Source of the DNA: Falsiroseomonas bella
GTDB lineage: Bacteria > Pseudomonadota > Alphaproteobacteria > Acetobacterales > Acetobacteraceae
Length of the DNA: 64,000 nt
Direction: 5' to 3'
Assembly: GCF_003173615.1 (NCBI RefSeq)
Contig: NZ_QGNA01000006.1
Location: forward strand, 248,001 to 312,000
The notes under the pieces were generated by a model. That model saw nothing but the letters and a program-made list of their open reading frames with translations. It was not told the DNA's origin and did no database searches. Of this stretch, positions 1 to 9,251 are shown piece after piece; position 1 is the stretch's first letter; the number at the start of each line of letters is the position of its first letter. The position numbers and the translations under genes were made by a program.

Positions 1-96
1 TGGATAACCGTGGCCGTGCTCTATCTCTGTGTCACGGTGCTGCTCTCATTGGGCGTCGGGCTGCTGGAAAGGCGGCTCAAGGGCGCCATGGCCTGA
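1..96 (+). CDS. Amino-acid ABC transporter permease, C-terminal end only
   Basis: The window opens inside a reading frame whose last 31 residues are visible: a hydrophobic segment (roughly residues 3-22 of the visible part) followed by a short basic tail, LLERRLKGAMA, and a TGA stop. A final membrane helix ending in LERRL/R is typical of HisM/GlnP-type polar amino-acid permeases. The next two genes are a family-3 binding protein and a second permease of that class, which supports the call. The start lies outside the window. Confidence 0.6.
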   Translation, partial: WITVAVLYLCVTVLLSLGVGLLERRLKGAMA

Positions 97-123
97 CCAC
101 TGGAAGAAGAAGGAACCCCGACC

Positions 124-987
124 ATGACCGATGAATCCGGCTTCCGTCGCCGCCTGATCGCCCCCGCCGCCGGCGGGCTGGCCGCGCTCGGCGCCTTCGC
201 CTTCGGCCGCCCCGCGGCGGCGCAGGGCGCGGATGCGCGCGCCGCCCTCGCCGCCACCTCCATGATCGAGGAGGTGAAGCGTCGCGGCACGCTGCGCGTC
301 GGCATGTCCACCTTCGTGCCATGGGCCTTCCGCAACCGCGCGGGCGAGCTGGTGGGCTACGAGATCGACGTGGCGAATCGCCTGGCGCAGGACATGGGCG
401 TGCGCGCGGAATTCGTGCCCACCGCCTGGGACGGCATCATCCCCGCGCTGCTCGCCGGCCGGTTCGACGCGATCATCGGCGGCATGACGATCACGCCGCA
501 GCGCAATCTGAGCGCCAACTTCACCAACGCCTATTCCGCGACCGGCGTGGACATGGCGGCGAGCAAGCGCCTCGCGGCCAACATGACCACACTGGAGGCC
601 TACAACCGCCCTAACGTGACGATCGCGGGCCGCCGTGGCACCTCCGCCCTCGCCGCCGCGCAGCGCCTGCTGCCCCGCGCGACCTTCCGCCAGTTCGACG
701 ACGACGCGCAGTCCATCCTGGAAGTGGTGAACGGCCGCGCGCATGCGATGGTGGGCAGCATCCCGCGCCCGCTCTTCGCCGTGCTGGACAACCCCGATGC
801 GCTGTTCAGCCCGTTCCCCGAGCCGATGGCGCGGCAGGCCGACGCGATGGCGGTGCGCAAGTCCGACCCGGACGCGCTGAACTTCCTCAACAACTGGATC
901 CTGCTGCGCCAGCTCGATGGCTGGCTGGAGGAACGGCAGAAATACTGGTTCAGCGCCCGCGAATGGCGCGACCAGCTGCCCGGCTGA
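124..987 (+). CDS. Amino-acid ABC transporter substrate-binding protein (family 3)
   Basis: A 287-residue periplasmic binding protein, predicted to capture a polar amino acid or related compound for the flanking permeases. The N-terminus has an arginine-rich twin-arginine-like leader (FRRRLI) and a hydrophobic stretch ending in AAAQ, so export is expected. The mature part shows family-3 features: LRVGMSTFVPWAF near residue 60, then GYEIDVANRLA, then WDGIIPALLAGRFDAIIGGM and ITPQR. It sits 27 bases after the partial permease and 9 bases before the next one, so all three are probably co-transcribed. The ATPase is not in the window and may lie upstream. The ligand cannot be read from the sequence. 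Confidence 0.88.
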   Translation: MTDESGFRRRLIAPAAGGLAALGAFAFGRPAAAQGADARAALAATSMIEEVKRRGTLRVGMSTFVPWAFRNRAGELVGYEIDVANRLAQDMGVRAEFVPTAWDGIIPALLAGRFDAIIGGMTITPQRNLSANFTNAYSATGVDMAASKRLAANMTTLEAYNRPNVTIAGRRGTSALAAAQRLLPRATFRQFDDDAQSILEVVNGRAHAMVGSIPRPLFAVLDNPDALFSPFPEPMARQADAMAVRKSDPDALNFLNNWILLRQLDGWLEERQKYWFSAREWRDQLPG

Positions 988-996
988 ACGGCGCCG

Positions 997-1893
997 ATGG
1001 ACCTGCCGGGCGGGCCCTATGCCCGCCGGCCCCGTCGCCCGGCGCTCGATGCGCTGGTCATCCTCGCCGTGCTCGGCGCGCTGGGCCTGCTCGCCTGGCG
1101 GGCCGGCACGGCGCTCGACTACCGCTGGAACTTCGCGCCGGTCTGGGGCTTCGTGCTGCGCCACGACGCGGAGCGCGGCTGGGTGGCGAACCTGCTGCTG
1201 CAGGGGCTGCTCACCACGCTGCGCGTCAGCTTCTGGGCGGCGATCGTCGCGGCCGTGGTCGGCGTGGCGATGGGCGTCGCGCGTACCTCCCGCGCGCTGC
1301 TGCCGAGGCTGATCGCCGGCTTCTATGTCGAGACGATCCGCAACATCCCGCCGCTGGTCTTCGTCTTCGTCTTCTACTTCTTCGCCACCAGCCAGATCCT
1401 GCCCGCGCTCGGCGTGGAGGACTGGATCCGCAGGCAGGACCCCGCGACGCTCGCCTGGATCGAGCTCTTCTTCGGCCCGCCGCAATTCGCCGCCGGCGTC
1501 ATCGCCGCCATCCTCTGCCTCGGCCTGTTCGAGGGGGCCTATGTCACGGAGATCGTGCGCGCCGGTATCCAGTCCCTGCCGCGCGGCCAGTGGGAAGCGG
1601 CGGAGGCGCTCGGCATGTCGCGCTTGCGCGCGTTGCGCCATGTGATCCTGCCGCAGGCGGTGGCGCGCACCGTGCCGCCGCTGGCCGGGCAGGCGGTTTC
1701 GCTGGTGAAGGATTCCTCGATCATCTCGCTGGTCTCGATCCAGGACCTCGCCTTCCTGGGCAACGAGGTCGCGGCAACGACGAGCCGTGTCTTCGAGACC
1801 TGGCTTCTCGTCGCCGCCTTCTACTTCATCGTCTGTGCCGCGCTGTCCTTCGTCGCGGCCCGTCTCGAACGCCGCTTCGCCACGCGCGGCTGA
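997..1893 (+). CDS. Amino-acid ABC transporter permease (HisM/GlnP type)
   Basis: A 298-residue inner-membrane permease. It has an N-terminal hydrophobic helix, then a binding-protein-dependent transport domain with several helices. The EAA loop that docks onto the ATPase is visible near residues 195-215 (EAAEALGMSRLRALRHVILP) and is followed by the usual Q-A-V-x-R-T-x-P-P-L segment. It pairs with the partial permease at the window start, matching the two-permease layout of polar amino-acid importers. A long loop between the early helices (residues about 145-165, with charged and aromatic residues) is characteristic of the YhdX/YhdY-like branch, so a general L-amino-acid importer is possible. 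The ATG start lies 9 bases after the previous stop. Confidence 0.87.
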   Translation: MDLPGGPYARRPRRPALDALVILAVLGALGLLAWRAGTALDYRWNFAPVWGFVLRHDAERGWVANLLLQGLLTTLRVSFWAAIVAAVVGVAMGVARTSRALLPRLIAGFYVETIRNIPPLVFVFVFYFFATSQILPALGVEDWIRRQDPATLAWIELFFGPPQFAAGVIAAILCLGLFEGAYVTEIVRAGIQSLPRGQWEAAEALGMSRLRALRHVILPQAVARTVPPLAGQAVSLVKDSSIISLVSIQDLAFLGNEVAATTSRVFETWLLVAAFYFIVCAALSFVAARLERRFATRG

Positions 1894-1913
1894 ACCGCAG
1901 GAGAACACGCGTC

Positions 1914-2540
1914 ATGCCGGCCACGGCCGAGAATCCCGCCTGGATCCGCCTCGTCCCCTACGACGAAAGCGAGGGCTATCTCCGCACCCTCTACGACCGC
2001 GTGAAGGGGCCGGGCGGGCTGATCGACAACGTCATGAAGGCGCACAGCCTGCGGCCGCACACGATGGAAGGCCACAGCGCGCTGTACAAGTCGGTGCTGC
2101 ACCACACCGGCAACAGCATGCCCGTGTGGTTCCTGGAATGCCTCGCGGTCTACACTTCACTGGCCAACAAGTGCGACTATAGCGTGGCGCACCATTTCGC
2201 CGGCCTCTCCCGCCTGCTGCAGGACGATGCCCGCGCGCAGGCGATCTACAAGGCCTTCGCCGCGGCGAAGCCGGAGGCGGTCTTCTCGGGCAAGGAGCTC
2301 GCGCTGCTGCGCTACGTGCGCAAGCTCACCCTCGAACCGCAGCGCATGGAGGAGGCCGACATCCTCGCGGTGCGGGAGGCCGGCGCGACGGATGGCGAGA
2401 TCCTGGAGGCCAACCAGGTCTGCGCCTATTTCAACTACTCCAACCGGCTGCTGAACGGCCTCGGCGTGACGACGCAGGGCGACATCCTCGGCACCTCGCC
2501 GCCGAACACCGACAGCCTGGACGACTGGGAACACCGCTGA
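1914..2540 (+). CDS. Peroxidase-related / carboxymuconolactone-decarboxylase (AhpD-like) family protein
   Basis: A 208-residue all-helical cytoplasmic protein of the AhpD/CMD superfamily. The core reads E-C-L-A-V-Y-T-S-L-A-N-K-C-D-Y-S-V-A-H-H. Cys87 and His93/His94 sit where the family carries its CxxC-xxx-H redox centre, but the second cysteine is replaced by Ser90. Disulfide-based peroxidase cycling is therefore doubtful, and a one-cysteine or non-redox role is possible. I chose the ATG at 1914 because longer versions run into the preceding permease in another frame. It follows that permease by 20 bases with a GCAGGAG ribosome site, so it is probably the last gene of the importer operon. 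The substrate is unknown. Confidence 0.75.
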   Translation: MPATAENPAWIRLVPYDESEGYLRTLYDRVKGPGGLIDNVMKAHSLRPHTMEGHSALYKSVLHHTGNSMPVWFLECLAVYTSLANKCDYSVAHHFAGLSRLLQDDARAQAIYKAFAAAKPEAVFSGKELALLRYVRKLTLEPQRMEEADILAVREAGATDGEILEANQVCAYFNYSNRLLNGLGVTTQGDILGTSPPNTDSLDDWEHR

Positions 2541-2559
2541 TCCCGGCGCGATGCAATCG

Positions 2560-2586
2560 GGGCGCGAAGGTTTCGCCTTCGCGCCC
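2560..2586. terminator. Bidirectional hairpin terminator between convergent genes
   Basis: A perfect 11-bp stem (GGGCGCGAAGG at 2560-2570 and its complement at 2576-2586) closes a TTTCG loop. It lies between the stop of the AhpD-like gene at 2540 and the converging stop of the hydroxyacid dehydrogenase at 2592. There is no clear U-tract, which is common in very GC-rich genomes, so termination efficiency is uncertain. Confidence 0.6.
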
Positions 2587-2591
2587 GCGTT

Positions 2592-3704
2592 TCAGTACCC
2601 CCGCTCCGGCTCCGCCAGCAGCGGGAAGGCGGAGTGCACATGCGGCAGAACGGTCGGCGCCGCGGCGACGACCTGGTTGCGCTCCACCTCCGCGAAGCAG
2701 GTCGCGCCGAGCAGGCCGAGGCAGGTCTGCACCTCGTCCTCCAGCAGCTGCAGCACGCGCAGCACGCCCTGCTCGCCGGCCGCCGCCAGCCCGTAGCAAT
2801 AGAGCCGCCCGATCCCGACCAACTCCGCGCCGAGCGCCACGGCCTTCACCAGGTCCGTGCCGCGGCTGATGCCGCCATCCATCCAGACCCGCGCCTTGCC
2901 ACCGACGGCCTGCACGACCTCCGGCAGCACCGCGAGCGAGCCGCGGCCGTGGTCCAGCTGGCGTCCGCCATGGTTCGAGACATGGACCACCTGCACACCG
3001 TGCTTCACGGCGATCTCGGCGTCCTCCGCCATGCCGATGCCCTTCAGGATCAGCGTGACGTCCGGGTGCTTCTCCCGGAAGCGTGCGATGTCCGACCACG
3101 CCAGCGCGGCCTGGTAGTTCATCCCTTCCGATCGCGCGCGCCAGTGCTTGACGAAGCGCTTCGCGATGTCGCGCTCGCGCCGGCTGTAATGGGCGCTGTC
3201 CACGGTGATGCAGAAGGCGTCGTAGCCCACATCCATCGCGCGCTTCACATGGTCGTCCACGAAGTCCGGCCCGCCGCGCACATAGAGCTGGAAGATTTTT
3301 GGGCCCTCCGCAGCGGCCTTCGCGCTTTCCTCAAGCCCCGGCTGCGTCACGGAGGAAACCATGATCGGCACGCCGAAGGCCGCCGCCGCGCGGCCCGCCG
3401 TCGCCGCGCCGCCCGGTTCGAAGCTGTCGAGCGAGCCGACCGGGCATAGCATCACCGGCAGCCGGATTTTCCGCCGCCCCAGGAAGGTCGCGCTGCTGTC
3501 CACCTTGCTGACGTCGCGCAGCACGCGCGGCCGGAAGGCGACGGAATCCAGCGCGGCGCGGTTGCGCTGCATCGTCGTCTCGGTCTCGGTAGCGCCGACC
3601 AGGTAGTCCCAGATATTCGCGTTCAGCTTGAGCTTCGCCGCCTTCACCAGTTCGTGCAGCGTCTGGAAGCGTTCCTGGCCTTCGCTCGACATGGCGTTCC
3701 CCAT
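2592..3704 (-). CDS. FMN-dependent alpha-hydroxy-acid oxidizing protein
   Basis: A 370-residue TIM-barrel flavoenzyme of the lactate/glycolate/mandelate oxidase-dehydrogenase family, predicted to oxidise a 2-hydroxy acid to the 2-oxo acid using FMN. The signature SNHGGRQLDHG, with the catalytic histidine and substrate-binding arginine, is present near residue 245. The phosphate-binding DGGISRGTDLVKAVALGA follows at about residue 285, and the early R-P-R-V-L-R-D-V motif is present. An internal ATG (MSSEGQ, four residues in) is an equally plausible start. It has its own converging terminator downstream and lies 41 bases beyond the stop of the glycogen operon, so read-through from that operon is possible. 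The substrate is not deducible. Confidence 0.85.
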   Translation of the reverse strand: MGNAMSSEGQERFQTLHELVKAAKLKLNANIWDYLVGATETETTMQRNRAALDSVAFRPRVLRDVSKVDSSATFLGRRKIRLPVMLCPVGSLDSFEPGGAATAGRAAAAFGVPIMVSSVTQPGLEESAKAAAEGPKIFQLYVRGGPDFVDDHVKRAMDVGYDAFCITVDSAHYSRRERDIAKRFVKHWRARSEGMNYQAALAWSDIARFREKHPDVTLILKGIGMAEDAEIAVKHGVQVVHVSNHGGRQLDHGRGSLAVLPEVVQAVGGKARVWMDGGISRGTDLVKAVALGAELVGIGRLYCYGLAAAGEQGVLRVLQLLEDEVQTCLGLLGATCFAEVERNQVVAAAPTVLPHVHSAFPLLAEPERGY

Positions 3705-3745
3705 CAGTCCGTGGCGGGCATTTTGCCCCGGCGGGGCCGGGCTTC

Positions 3746-6700
3746 CTAGCCTGGGCGGGATTCGCGCAGCCGCTCGAGGATCGCGCGTGCCCGCGGCAGC
3801 AGCACAAGCCCCTCCGGTGTCGCAGGCAGGCGGCGGCGCCAGTTCGGCCGCTCCCTATCCGTGCCCGGCAGGTTCACCGCCACCGCCTCCCCCGCCAGAT
3901 CCTCAAGCTGCGTGAGCATCAGCGCCGACGGCGCGCGCGCGACGAGCGCATGGATGGCGGCCGCGAGCCCGTCATGCAGCGGCGTGTCCGGCCCGTCGCC
4001 TTCCGGCAGCAGGCCCTCCGCCGCCAGCAGCGCGCAGAGTGCCGCGCGGTCCCGCGCGCGTTCGGCCAGTGCGGCATCAAGATCGGCCAAGTGGCCGAGC
4101 GCCGCGCGCTCCCGCAGGTCCTCCCCGGTCCAGAATCCCGCGAGCGTCGGCAGGTCATGCGTGCTGACGCAGGCCGTGGCGCGCGCGGGCCAGTCCTGCA
4201 CCGGCGCGAAGCCGTCGCCGCGCCGCTCGAACCACAGCACGCGGTAGGAGAGGATGTCGGCCTCCCGCAACTGCGCGCCTAGCCCTTCCGGCACCGTGCC
4301 GAGATCCTCGCCCACCACCAGGCAATGTGCGCGTTGCGATTCCAGCGCGACCTGGCCGAGCAGCTCCGCCAGCGGAAAGCGCAGATACGCGCCCTCGGTG
4401 GCCGCGGCGCCGTCCGGCACCACGAACAGGCGCTGCAGGCCGAGCACATGGTCGATGCGCAGCGCCGCGGCGTGGCGCATGTTGGCGCGCAGCAGTGCGG
4501 CGAAGGCGGCATGGCCCTGCGCGGCGGAGGCTCGCGGATCGGGCGGCGGCAGGCCCCAGACCTGCCCGGCGGCGGAGAAGGGATCGGGCGGCGCGCCGAT
4601 CGAGAAGTTCGGCAGGACGCGCTGGTCGCCCGACCAGGGCTCCGCCCCGTCCGGCGCCGCGCCGACCGCGAGGTCGCGATACAGCCCCGCGCCGGCACGG
4701 CCCGCTTCCGCAAGCTGCATGTCGGCCAGCATCTGCTGGAAGGCGGCGAAGGCGACTGCCTCCTCGTGCCGCGCAACGAACGCCGCCACGCCCGCATCAT
4801 GGCCGTGGCGCAGCCCGGCCGGCCAGCGTCGCGCATCAGTGTGACCCTGCTGCTCGGCGATGGCGGTGAAGGCGCAGAAATGGGCGAGCGCCGCGCCGCC
4901 CTCCGCGCGGAAACTTCCGAGCGCATCGCGCACGCCATCGGGCATCGCACGGTAGGCGGCCTCCAGGACGGCGCGCTTCGCCTGCCAGACTTCCGCGTGG
5001 CGCACCGCATCGCCTTCGCGCAGCGCCGCGAAGACCGACGCGTGCTGCGCGAGCACCGCGCGCACCGCGGGCAGATCGTGCAGCAGCGGCAGCGTACCGA
5101 CGTCGATCAGGATCGGATCGAGGAAGCGGCGGTCGGCGGGGTGATAGGGGCTGGCGCGTGCGCGATCCGTCGGGAACAGCGCATGCGGCGGGCTGAGGCC
5201 GAGCAGCGCCGCACCCTCGCGCCCGGCGAGCTCCGCCATCTCCGCCACCGCCCGGAAGTCGCCGATGCCCTGATCCTGCGCGCGCCGCAGCGCGTAGATC
5301 TGCGCCGCAAGGCCGAAGCGCCGCCCGCCCTCGCGTAGCCAGGACGGCAGGAAGGCGCCGCGCGGCACCACGGCGAGGTGGCAGGGCTCCTCCGGCGCGG
5401 CGTCGTCGCGCACCACATGTCGGCCGGGTGGCAGGCCGGGCAGGTCGAGCAGGCGGCGCGCACCGGCGCTGCCATCGGCCCGCACCAACCGCTCCGTGCG
5501 GCCGGCATCCGGCGGCACGGGCAGGTGCCGCACCTCGCCATCCTCCAGTTCCAGCCGCAGCCGAACGGGCCGGTCGGAGAGCGCCAGCGGGAGGCAGGGC
5601 GCCGCCACCGGCGCGGTGTGCGCCCGCGGCAAGGCACGCGGCGCCGAAAGCCGCGCCAGGCTGTCGCGGATCGTCGCCGCATTGCCCGCGGGCAGGTCCA
5701 TCGCGCCAAGCAGCGCGCGCAGCGTCTCCTGCGGCACCGCATGCGCGCGCCCCGAAATCTCGTGCCAGCTCGTCGCGATCCCTGCCGCATCGGCGAGCCG
5801 CGCAAGCAGCGCCTCGTCCCCCGCCGGAGGCGTGATGCGCTCCTCGGCGAGCAGCAGCACCGCGCGGCCAGGCAAGTAGTCGGGCGTCTCGCGCCGCCCG
5901 GGCGCGCTGCTGTCCGCGATGAGCCGCCACCGGCGACGCGCGCGCGGCGAGGGCAGGGCGAGCGGCAGCGCCGCCTCGCCGGCGTTCAGCGCCAGGACAC
6001 ATCGGTCGCCGCCCGCCTCCAGCAGCAGAACCAGCGCGCGCCGCTCTGCGTCATGCCACTCCGCCTCGGTCATCGGCGCGCCATCCGGCCGCAGCCAGGT
6101 TGCGTCTCCATTGCCGCTGAGTGGCGCGTCACCATGCAGCGCGGGATGCGCCCGCCTTGCTGCGATCATCCGTGCGGTGAACTCGACGAGCTCGTGGTCC
6201 ATCGCCGCCCAGTCGAGCCAGCTCGTCGGATTGTCCTGCGCATAGGCGTTGTTGTTGCCGCCCTGGCTGCGCCCCGCCTCGTCGCCCATCGCCAGCATCG
6301 GCTTGCCGCGCGCCACGAGCAGCGTGGCGAGTAGCGCGCGGATGTCGGCGTGTCGGCGCGCCCGGACTGCGGGATCGTCGCTCGGACCTTCCACGCCGTT
6401 GTTCCAGGCGTGGTTGGCATCCGTGCCGTCTCGGTTGGCCTCGCCATTGGGGTGGTTGCGCTTGGCGGTGAAGCTGACGAGATCGGCCAACGTGAAGCCG
6501 TCATGCGCCGCCACGAAGTTCACGCTGTCCGATAGCGGGCGGCTGCGAAACGCGTCGGCCGACCCCGCCAGCCGCGTCGCCAGCGCGCCGACCATTCCCG
6601 CATCGCCGCGCCAGAAGCGCCGCACATCGTCGCGGAAGCGGTCGTTCCACTCTCCCCAGCCGGCCGGGAAGGCGCCGAGGCGGTAGCCTTCCGGCCCGAT

Positions 6701-7807
6701 ATCCCAGGGCTCCGCGATGATCAGCCTCTCGCGCAGCAGCGGGTCCTGGCGCATCGCCTGGATCAGCGGCGCATCCGCATCGAACCCTGCCTCCCGCCGC
6801 GCCAGCGTGGTGGCGAGGTCGAGCCGTATCCCGTCGAAGCCCGCCGCCGCCCAGTGCCGCAGCGCATCCATCGCCAGCCGCAGCGGCCAGGGGCGGTCCA
6901 GCGCCAGTGCATTGCCGCAACCCGCATCGTCCACGTAGCGCCCGTCTTGCAGGCGGTAGAAGGCGGCGTTCCCGAGACCCTTCAGCGACAGCGTCGGCCC
7001 CAGCGCATCGCCTTCGCCGCTGTGGTTCAACACCACGTCAAGGATCACCGCTATGTCCGCTTCCTGCAGCGCGCGCACCGCCGCGTGCACCTCCGCCATG
7101 CCGCCCGGCGCAAGCCGCGGATCGGGGCAGAGGAAGGCCACCGGATTGTAGCCCCAGTAATTGCTGAGCCCGAGCGGCGGCAGGTGCCGCTCATCCACCC
7201 AGGCCGCACCTGGCATGATCTCCACAGCGGTCACGCCGAGCCGCCGCAGATGCGAGATGGCGGCGGGATGCGCCAGGCCCGCGAAGGTGCCGCGGATCGC
7301 CCCCGGCACCTCGGGATGCAGCGCGGTGAAGCCTTTCGCGTGCAGTTCGTAGATCACCTGCGGCCCGCGCGGGCGCACGCGCGGCGGGGCAGGGGGCGTC
7401 GGCGCCGTCAGGATCGCCTTCGGCAGGAACGGCGCGCTGTCCGCGGCGTCGGGCGCGACGCCGGTGTCGAACAGTGCTGCGTGCAGCGCGAAGGGCCGGT
7501 CCAGCGCGCGGGCCCAGGGATCCACCAGCAGCTTTTGGGGGTTGAATCGATGGCCTCGGGAGAGGTCCCAGCGCCCCTCGACGCGCAGCCCGTAGCGCGC
7601 GCCTTCTTCGATTCCTGCTATCTCGCCGTGATGCACATCGCCCGTACGGCCCGGCAGCCTTATCCGCCCCACCTCGCGATCCTGCGTGTCGAAGACGCAG
7701 ATGAAGATCGCCGTCGCATCCGGTGCAGGAAAGGCGAAGTTGGCACCGTGCGCGGTGACGGTCGCGCCGAGCGGCTCAGGCGAGCCGGCCGCGGCCTCAG
7801 CCTGCAT
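3746..7807 (-). CDS. GlgX-MalQ fusion: glycogen debranching enzyme joined to 4-alpha-glucanotransferase
   Basis: A 1353-residue cytoplasmic protein joining two enzymes of glycogen breakdown. Residues 1 to about 640 are GlgX/TreX-like: an N-terminal CBM48-like domain, then a GH13 barrel with [14 protein letters not shown], nucleophile Asp in GIRLDLA (about 330), acid/base Glu in IIAEPWD (about 366) and transition-state Asp in [10 protein letters not shown] (about 436). From about residue 650 the chain is a GH77 amylomaltase with [20 protein letters not shown] and [12 protein letters not shown], so all three catalytic carboxylates survive there too. I placed the start at the ATG that overlaps the end of glgA by 11 bases; the frame stays open further upstream only as antisense to glgA. 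It is the last gene of the operon. GlgX would release branch oligosaccharides and MalQ would disproportionate them, so tethering could channel malto-oligosaccharides back to phosphorylase. Confidence 0.9.
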   Translation of the reverse strand: MQAEAAAGSPEPLGATVTAHGANFAFPAPDATAIFICVFDTQDREVGRIRLPGRTGDVHHGEIAGIEEGARYGLRVEGRWDLSRGHRFNPQKLLVDPWARALDRPFALHAALFDTGVAPDAADSAPFLPKAILTAPTPPAPPRVRPRGPQVIYELHAKGFTALHPEVPGAIRGTFAGLAHPAAISHLRRLGVTAVEIMPGAAWVDERHLPPLGLSNYWGYNPVAFLCPDPRLAPGGMAEVHAAVRALQEADIAVILDVVLNHSGEGDALGPTLSLKGLGNAAFYRLQDGRYVDDAGCGNALALDRPWPLRLAMDALRHWAAAGFDGIRLDLATTLARREAGFDADAPLIQAMRQDPLLRERLIIAEPWDIGPEGYRLGAFPAGWGEWNDRFRDDVRRFWRGDAGMVGALATRLAGSADAFRSRPLSDSVNFVAAHDGFTLADLVSFTAKRNHPNGEANRDGTDANHAWNNGVEGPSDDPAVRARRHADIRALLATLLVARGKPMLAMGDEAGRSQGGNNNAYAQDNPTSWLDWAAMDHELVEFTARMIAARRAHPALHGDAPLSGNGDATWLRPDGAPMTEAEWHDAERRALVLLLEAGGDRCVLALNAGEAALPLALPSPRARRRWRLIADSSAPGRRETPDYLPGRAVLLLAEERITPPAGDEALLARLADAAGIATSWHEISGRAHAVPQETLRALLGAMDLPAGNAATIRDSLARLSAPRALPRAHTAPVAAPCLPLALSDRPVRLRLELEDGEVRHLPVPPDAGRTERLVRADGSAGARRLLDLPGLPPGRHVVRDDAAPEEPCHLAVVPRGAFLPSWLREGGRRFGLAAQIYALRRAQDQGIGDFRAVAEMAELAGREGAALLGLSPPHALFPTDRARASPYHPADRRFLDPILIDVGTLPLLHDLPAVRAVLAQHASVFAALREGDAVRHAEVWQAKRAVLEAAYRAMPDGVRDALGSFRAEGGAALAHFCAFTAIAEQQGHTDARRWPAGLRHGHDAGVAAFVARHEEAVAFAAFQQMLADMQLAEAGRAGAGLYRDLAVGAAPDGAEPWSGDQRVLPNFSIGAPPDPFSAAGQVWGLPPPDPRASAAQGHAAFAALLRANMRHAAALRIDHVLGLQRLFVVPDGAAATEGAYLRFPLAELLGQVALESQRAHCLVVGEDLGTVPEGLGAQLREADILSYRVLWFERRGDGFAPVQDWPARATACVSTHDLPTLAGFWTGEDLRERAALGHLADLDAALAERARDRAALCALLAAEGLLPEGDGPDTPLHDGLAAAIHALVARAPSALMLTQLEDLAGEAVAVNLPGTDRERPNWRRRLPATPEGLVLLPRARAILERLRESRPG

Positions 7808-9248
7808 CCGCCACCATCTCGTGGAACAGCGCCGCATAGCGCGAAGCGGAGCGCGCCCAGGAGACATCCGCGCGCAGCGCATTCGCCTGCAGCCGCCGCC
7901 ACATCGCCTGGTCGCGCCAGAGCCGCGCGACGCGCAGTATCGTGGCGGCCAACATCTCCTGCGTCGCCGGCGAGAAGTGGAAGCCCGTGCCGATGCCCTC
8001 GGCGAGTGCCATCTCGTTCGCGTCCACCACGCTGTCCACCAGCCCGCCGACATGCGCCACCAGCGGCAGCGCGCCGTAGCGCAGCGCCGCAAGCTGCGCC
8101 AGGCCGCAGGGTTCGAAGCGGCTCGGCACCAGGATGACATCGGCGCCGGCATAGACCAGCCGCGCCAGCGCCTCGTCGAAGCCGACATGGGCGCCGATGC
8201 GTCCGGGATGCGCCGCCGCCGCGCCGCGGCAGCCTTCCTCCAGCCCCCATTCGCCGGTGCCGAGCAGCGCAAGCTGCGCGCCTTCGCCGAGCATCGTCGG
8301 CACGGCGCCCAGCAGCATGTCCACGCCCTTCTGCCAGGCGAGCCGCCCGACGAAGCCGAAGAGCAGCGTGTCGCGCGATTCCGCCAGTCCCATGCGCCGC
8401 TGCAGCGCCGCCTTGTTCGCCGCACGCGAAGCGGGATCCGTCGCATCGAAGCGTGCCACAAGGCGCGGATCGCGCGCCGGATCGAAATCCACCGTATCGA
8501 GCCCGTTCAGGATGCCCGAGACATGCCCGCCCCGCCCGCGGAGCAACCCATCCAGCCCCATGCCGAGCGTCGGCGTGCCAATCTCCGCCGCATAGGTCGG
8601 CGAGACGGTGGTGATGCGATCGGCATACCACAGGCCTGCCTTCAGGAAGCCGACCGTGCCGTAGTACTCGAGGCCCTGCACCGAAAGCGCCTCGGCCGGC
8701 AGCCCGAGCCGGTGGAACAGAGACAGCGGGAATTTCCCTTGGAAAGCCAGGTTGTGCACGGTGAACATCGCCGGCTTCCGCGGCCCCGGCGCGAAGCGCA
8801 GATAGGCCGGCACCAGCCCCGCCTGCCAGTCATGCGCATGCACCGCGTCGAAGCTGAGCCCGCCCACTGCGCCCGTCGCGGCCAGCGCCGCCGCGACGCC
8901 GAGCGCCGCGAAGCGGATGCCGTTGTCCTCCCACTCGCCGCCATGTGGCGCCAGGTAAGGACTGCCCGGCCGGTCATAGAGATGCGGCGCATCGAGCACC
9001 AGCAGGTCGAGCCCGGCGGCGCTGCCGCGCAGCAGCCGCGCCGGCCCGCCGAACAGGTCGTCGAAGCGGCGCAGCGCGCTCGTCGCGCCCAGCGCCTTCA
9101 TCACCGCGGGATAGCCCGGCAGCAGCGTCGTGACCGCGACGCCCTGCGCGGCCAGCACGCCCGGCAGCGCGCCGACCACATCGGCGAGGCCACCGGTCTT
9201 CAGCAGCGGCGCGCATTCCGACGCGACCGCGAGAACCCGCAGCGCCAT
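7797..9248 (-). CDS. glgA: Glycogen synthase (ADP-glucose)
   Basis: A 483-residue GT5 retaining glucosyltransferase that extends alpha-1,4-glucan from ADP-glucose. The N-terminal Rossmann domain begins with the ADP-glucose motif KTGGLADVVGALP near residue 17. HAHDWQAGLVPAYLR follows near residue 140, and the C-terminal domain has FGFVGRLAWQKGVDMLLGA and the catalytic-loop segment VPSRFEPCGLAQL. Length matches the bacterial family. It starts 3 bases after the glgC stop and its stop overlaps the glgX-malQ start, which implies translational coupling. It belongs to the single minus-strand glycogen operon. Confidence 0.95.
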   Translation of the reverse strand: MALRVLAVASECAPLLKTGGLADVVGALPGVLAAQGVAVTTLLPGYPAVMKALGATSALRRFDDLFGGPARLLRGSAAGLDLLVLDAPHLYDRPGSPYLAPHGGEWEDNGIRFAALGVAAALAATGAVGGLSFDAVHAHDWQAGLVPAYLRFAPGPRKPAMFTVHNLAFQGKFPLSLFHRLGLPAEALSVQGLEYYGTVGFLKAGLWYADRITTVSPTYAAEIGTPTLGMGLDGLLRGRGGHVSGILNGLDTVDFDPARDPRLVARFDATDPASRAANKAALQRRMGLAESRDTLLFGFVGRLAWQKGVDMLLGAVPTMLGEGAQLALLGTGEWGLEEGCRGAAAAHPGRIGAHVGFDEALARLVYAGADVILVPSRFEPCGLAQLAALRYGALPLVAHVGGLVDSVVDANEMALAEGIGTGFHFSPATQEMLAATILRVARLWRDQAMWRRLQANALRADVSWARSASRYAALFHEMVADAG

Positions 9249-9251
9249 CGC

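Noticed and set aside
46-1908. 620-residue minus-strand open frame opposite the amino-acid importer
   Set aside because: Arginine/glycine/alanine-rich sequence with no recognisable domain, lying antisense to clear transporter genes. High GC keeps antisense frames open.
7808-8461. N-terminal extension of the glgX-malQ frame to a start at 8461
   Set aside because: The extra ~218 residues are antisense-like frame-shifted reading of glgA with no GlgX content. The ATG at 7807 fits the operon overlap.
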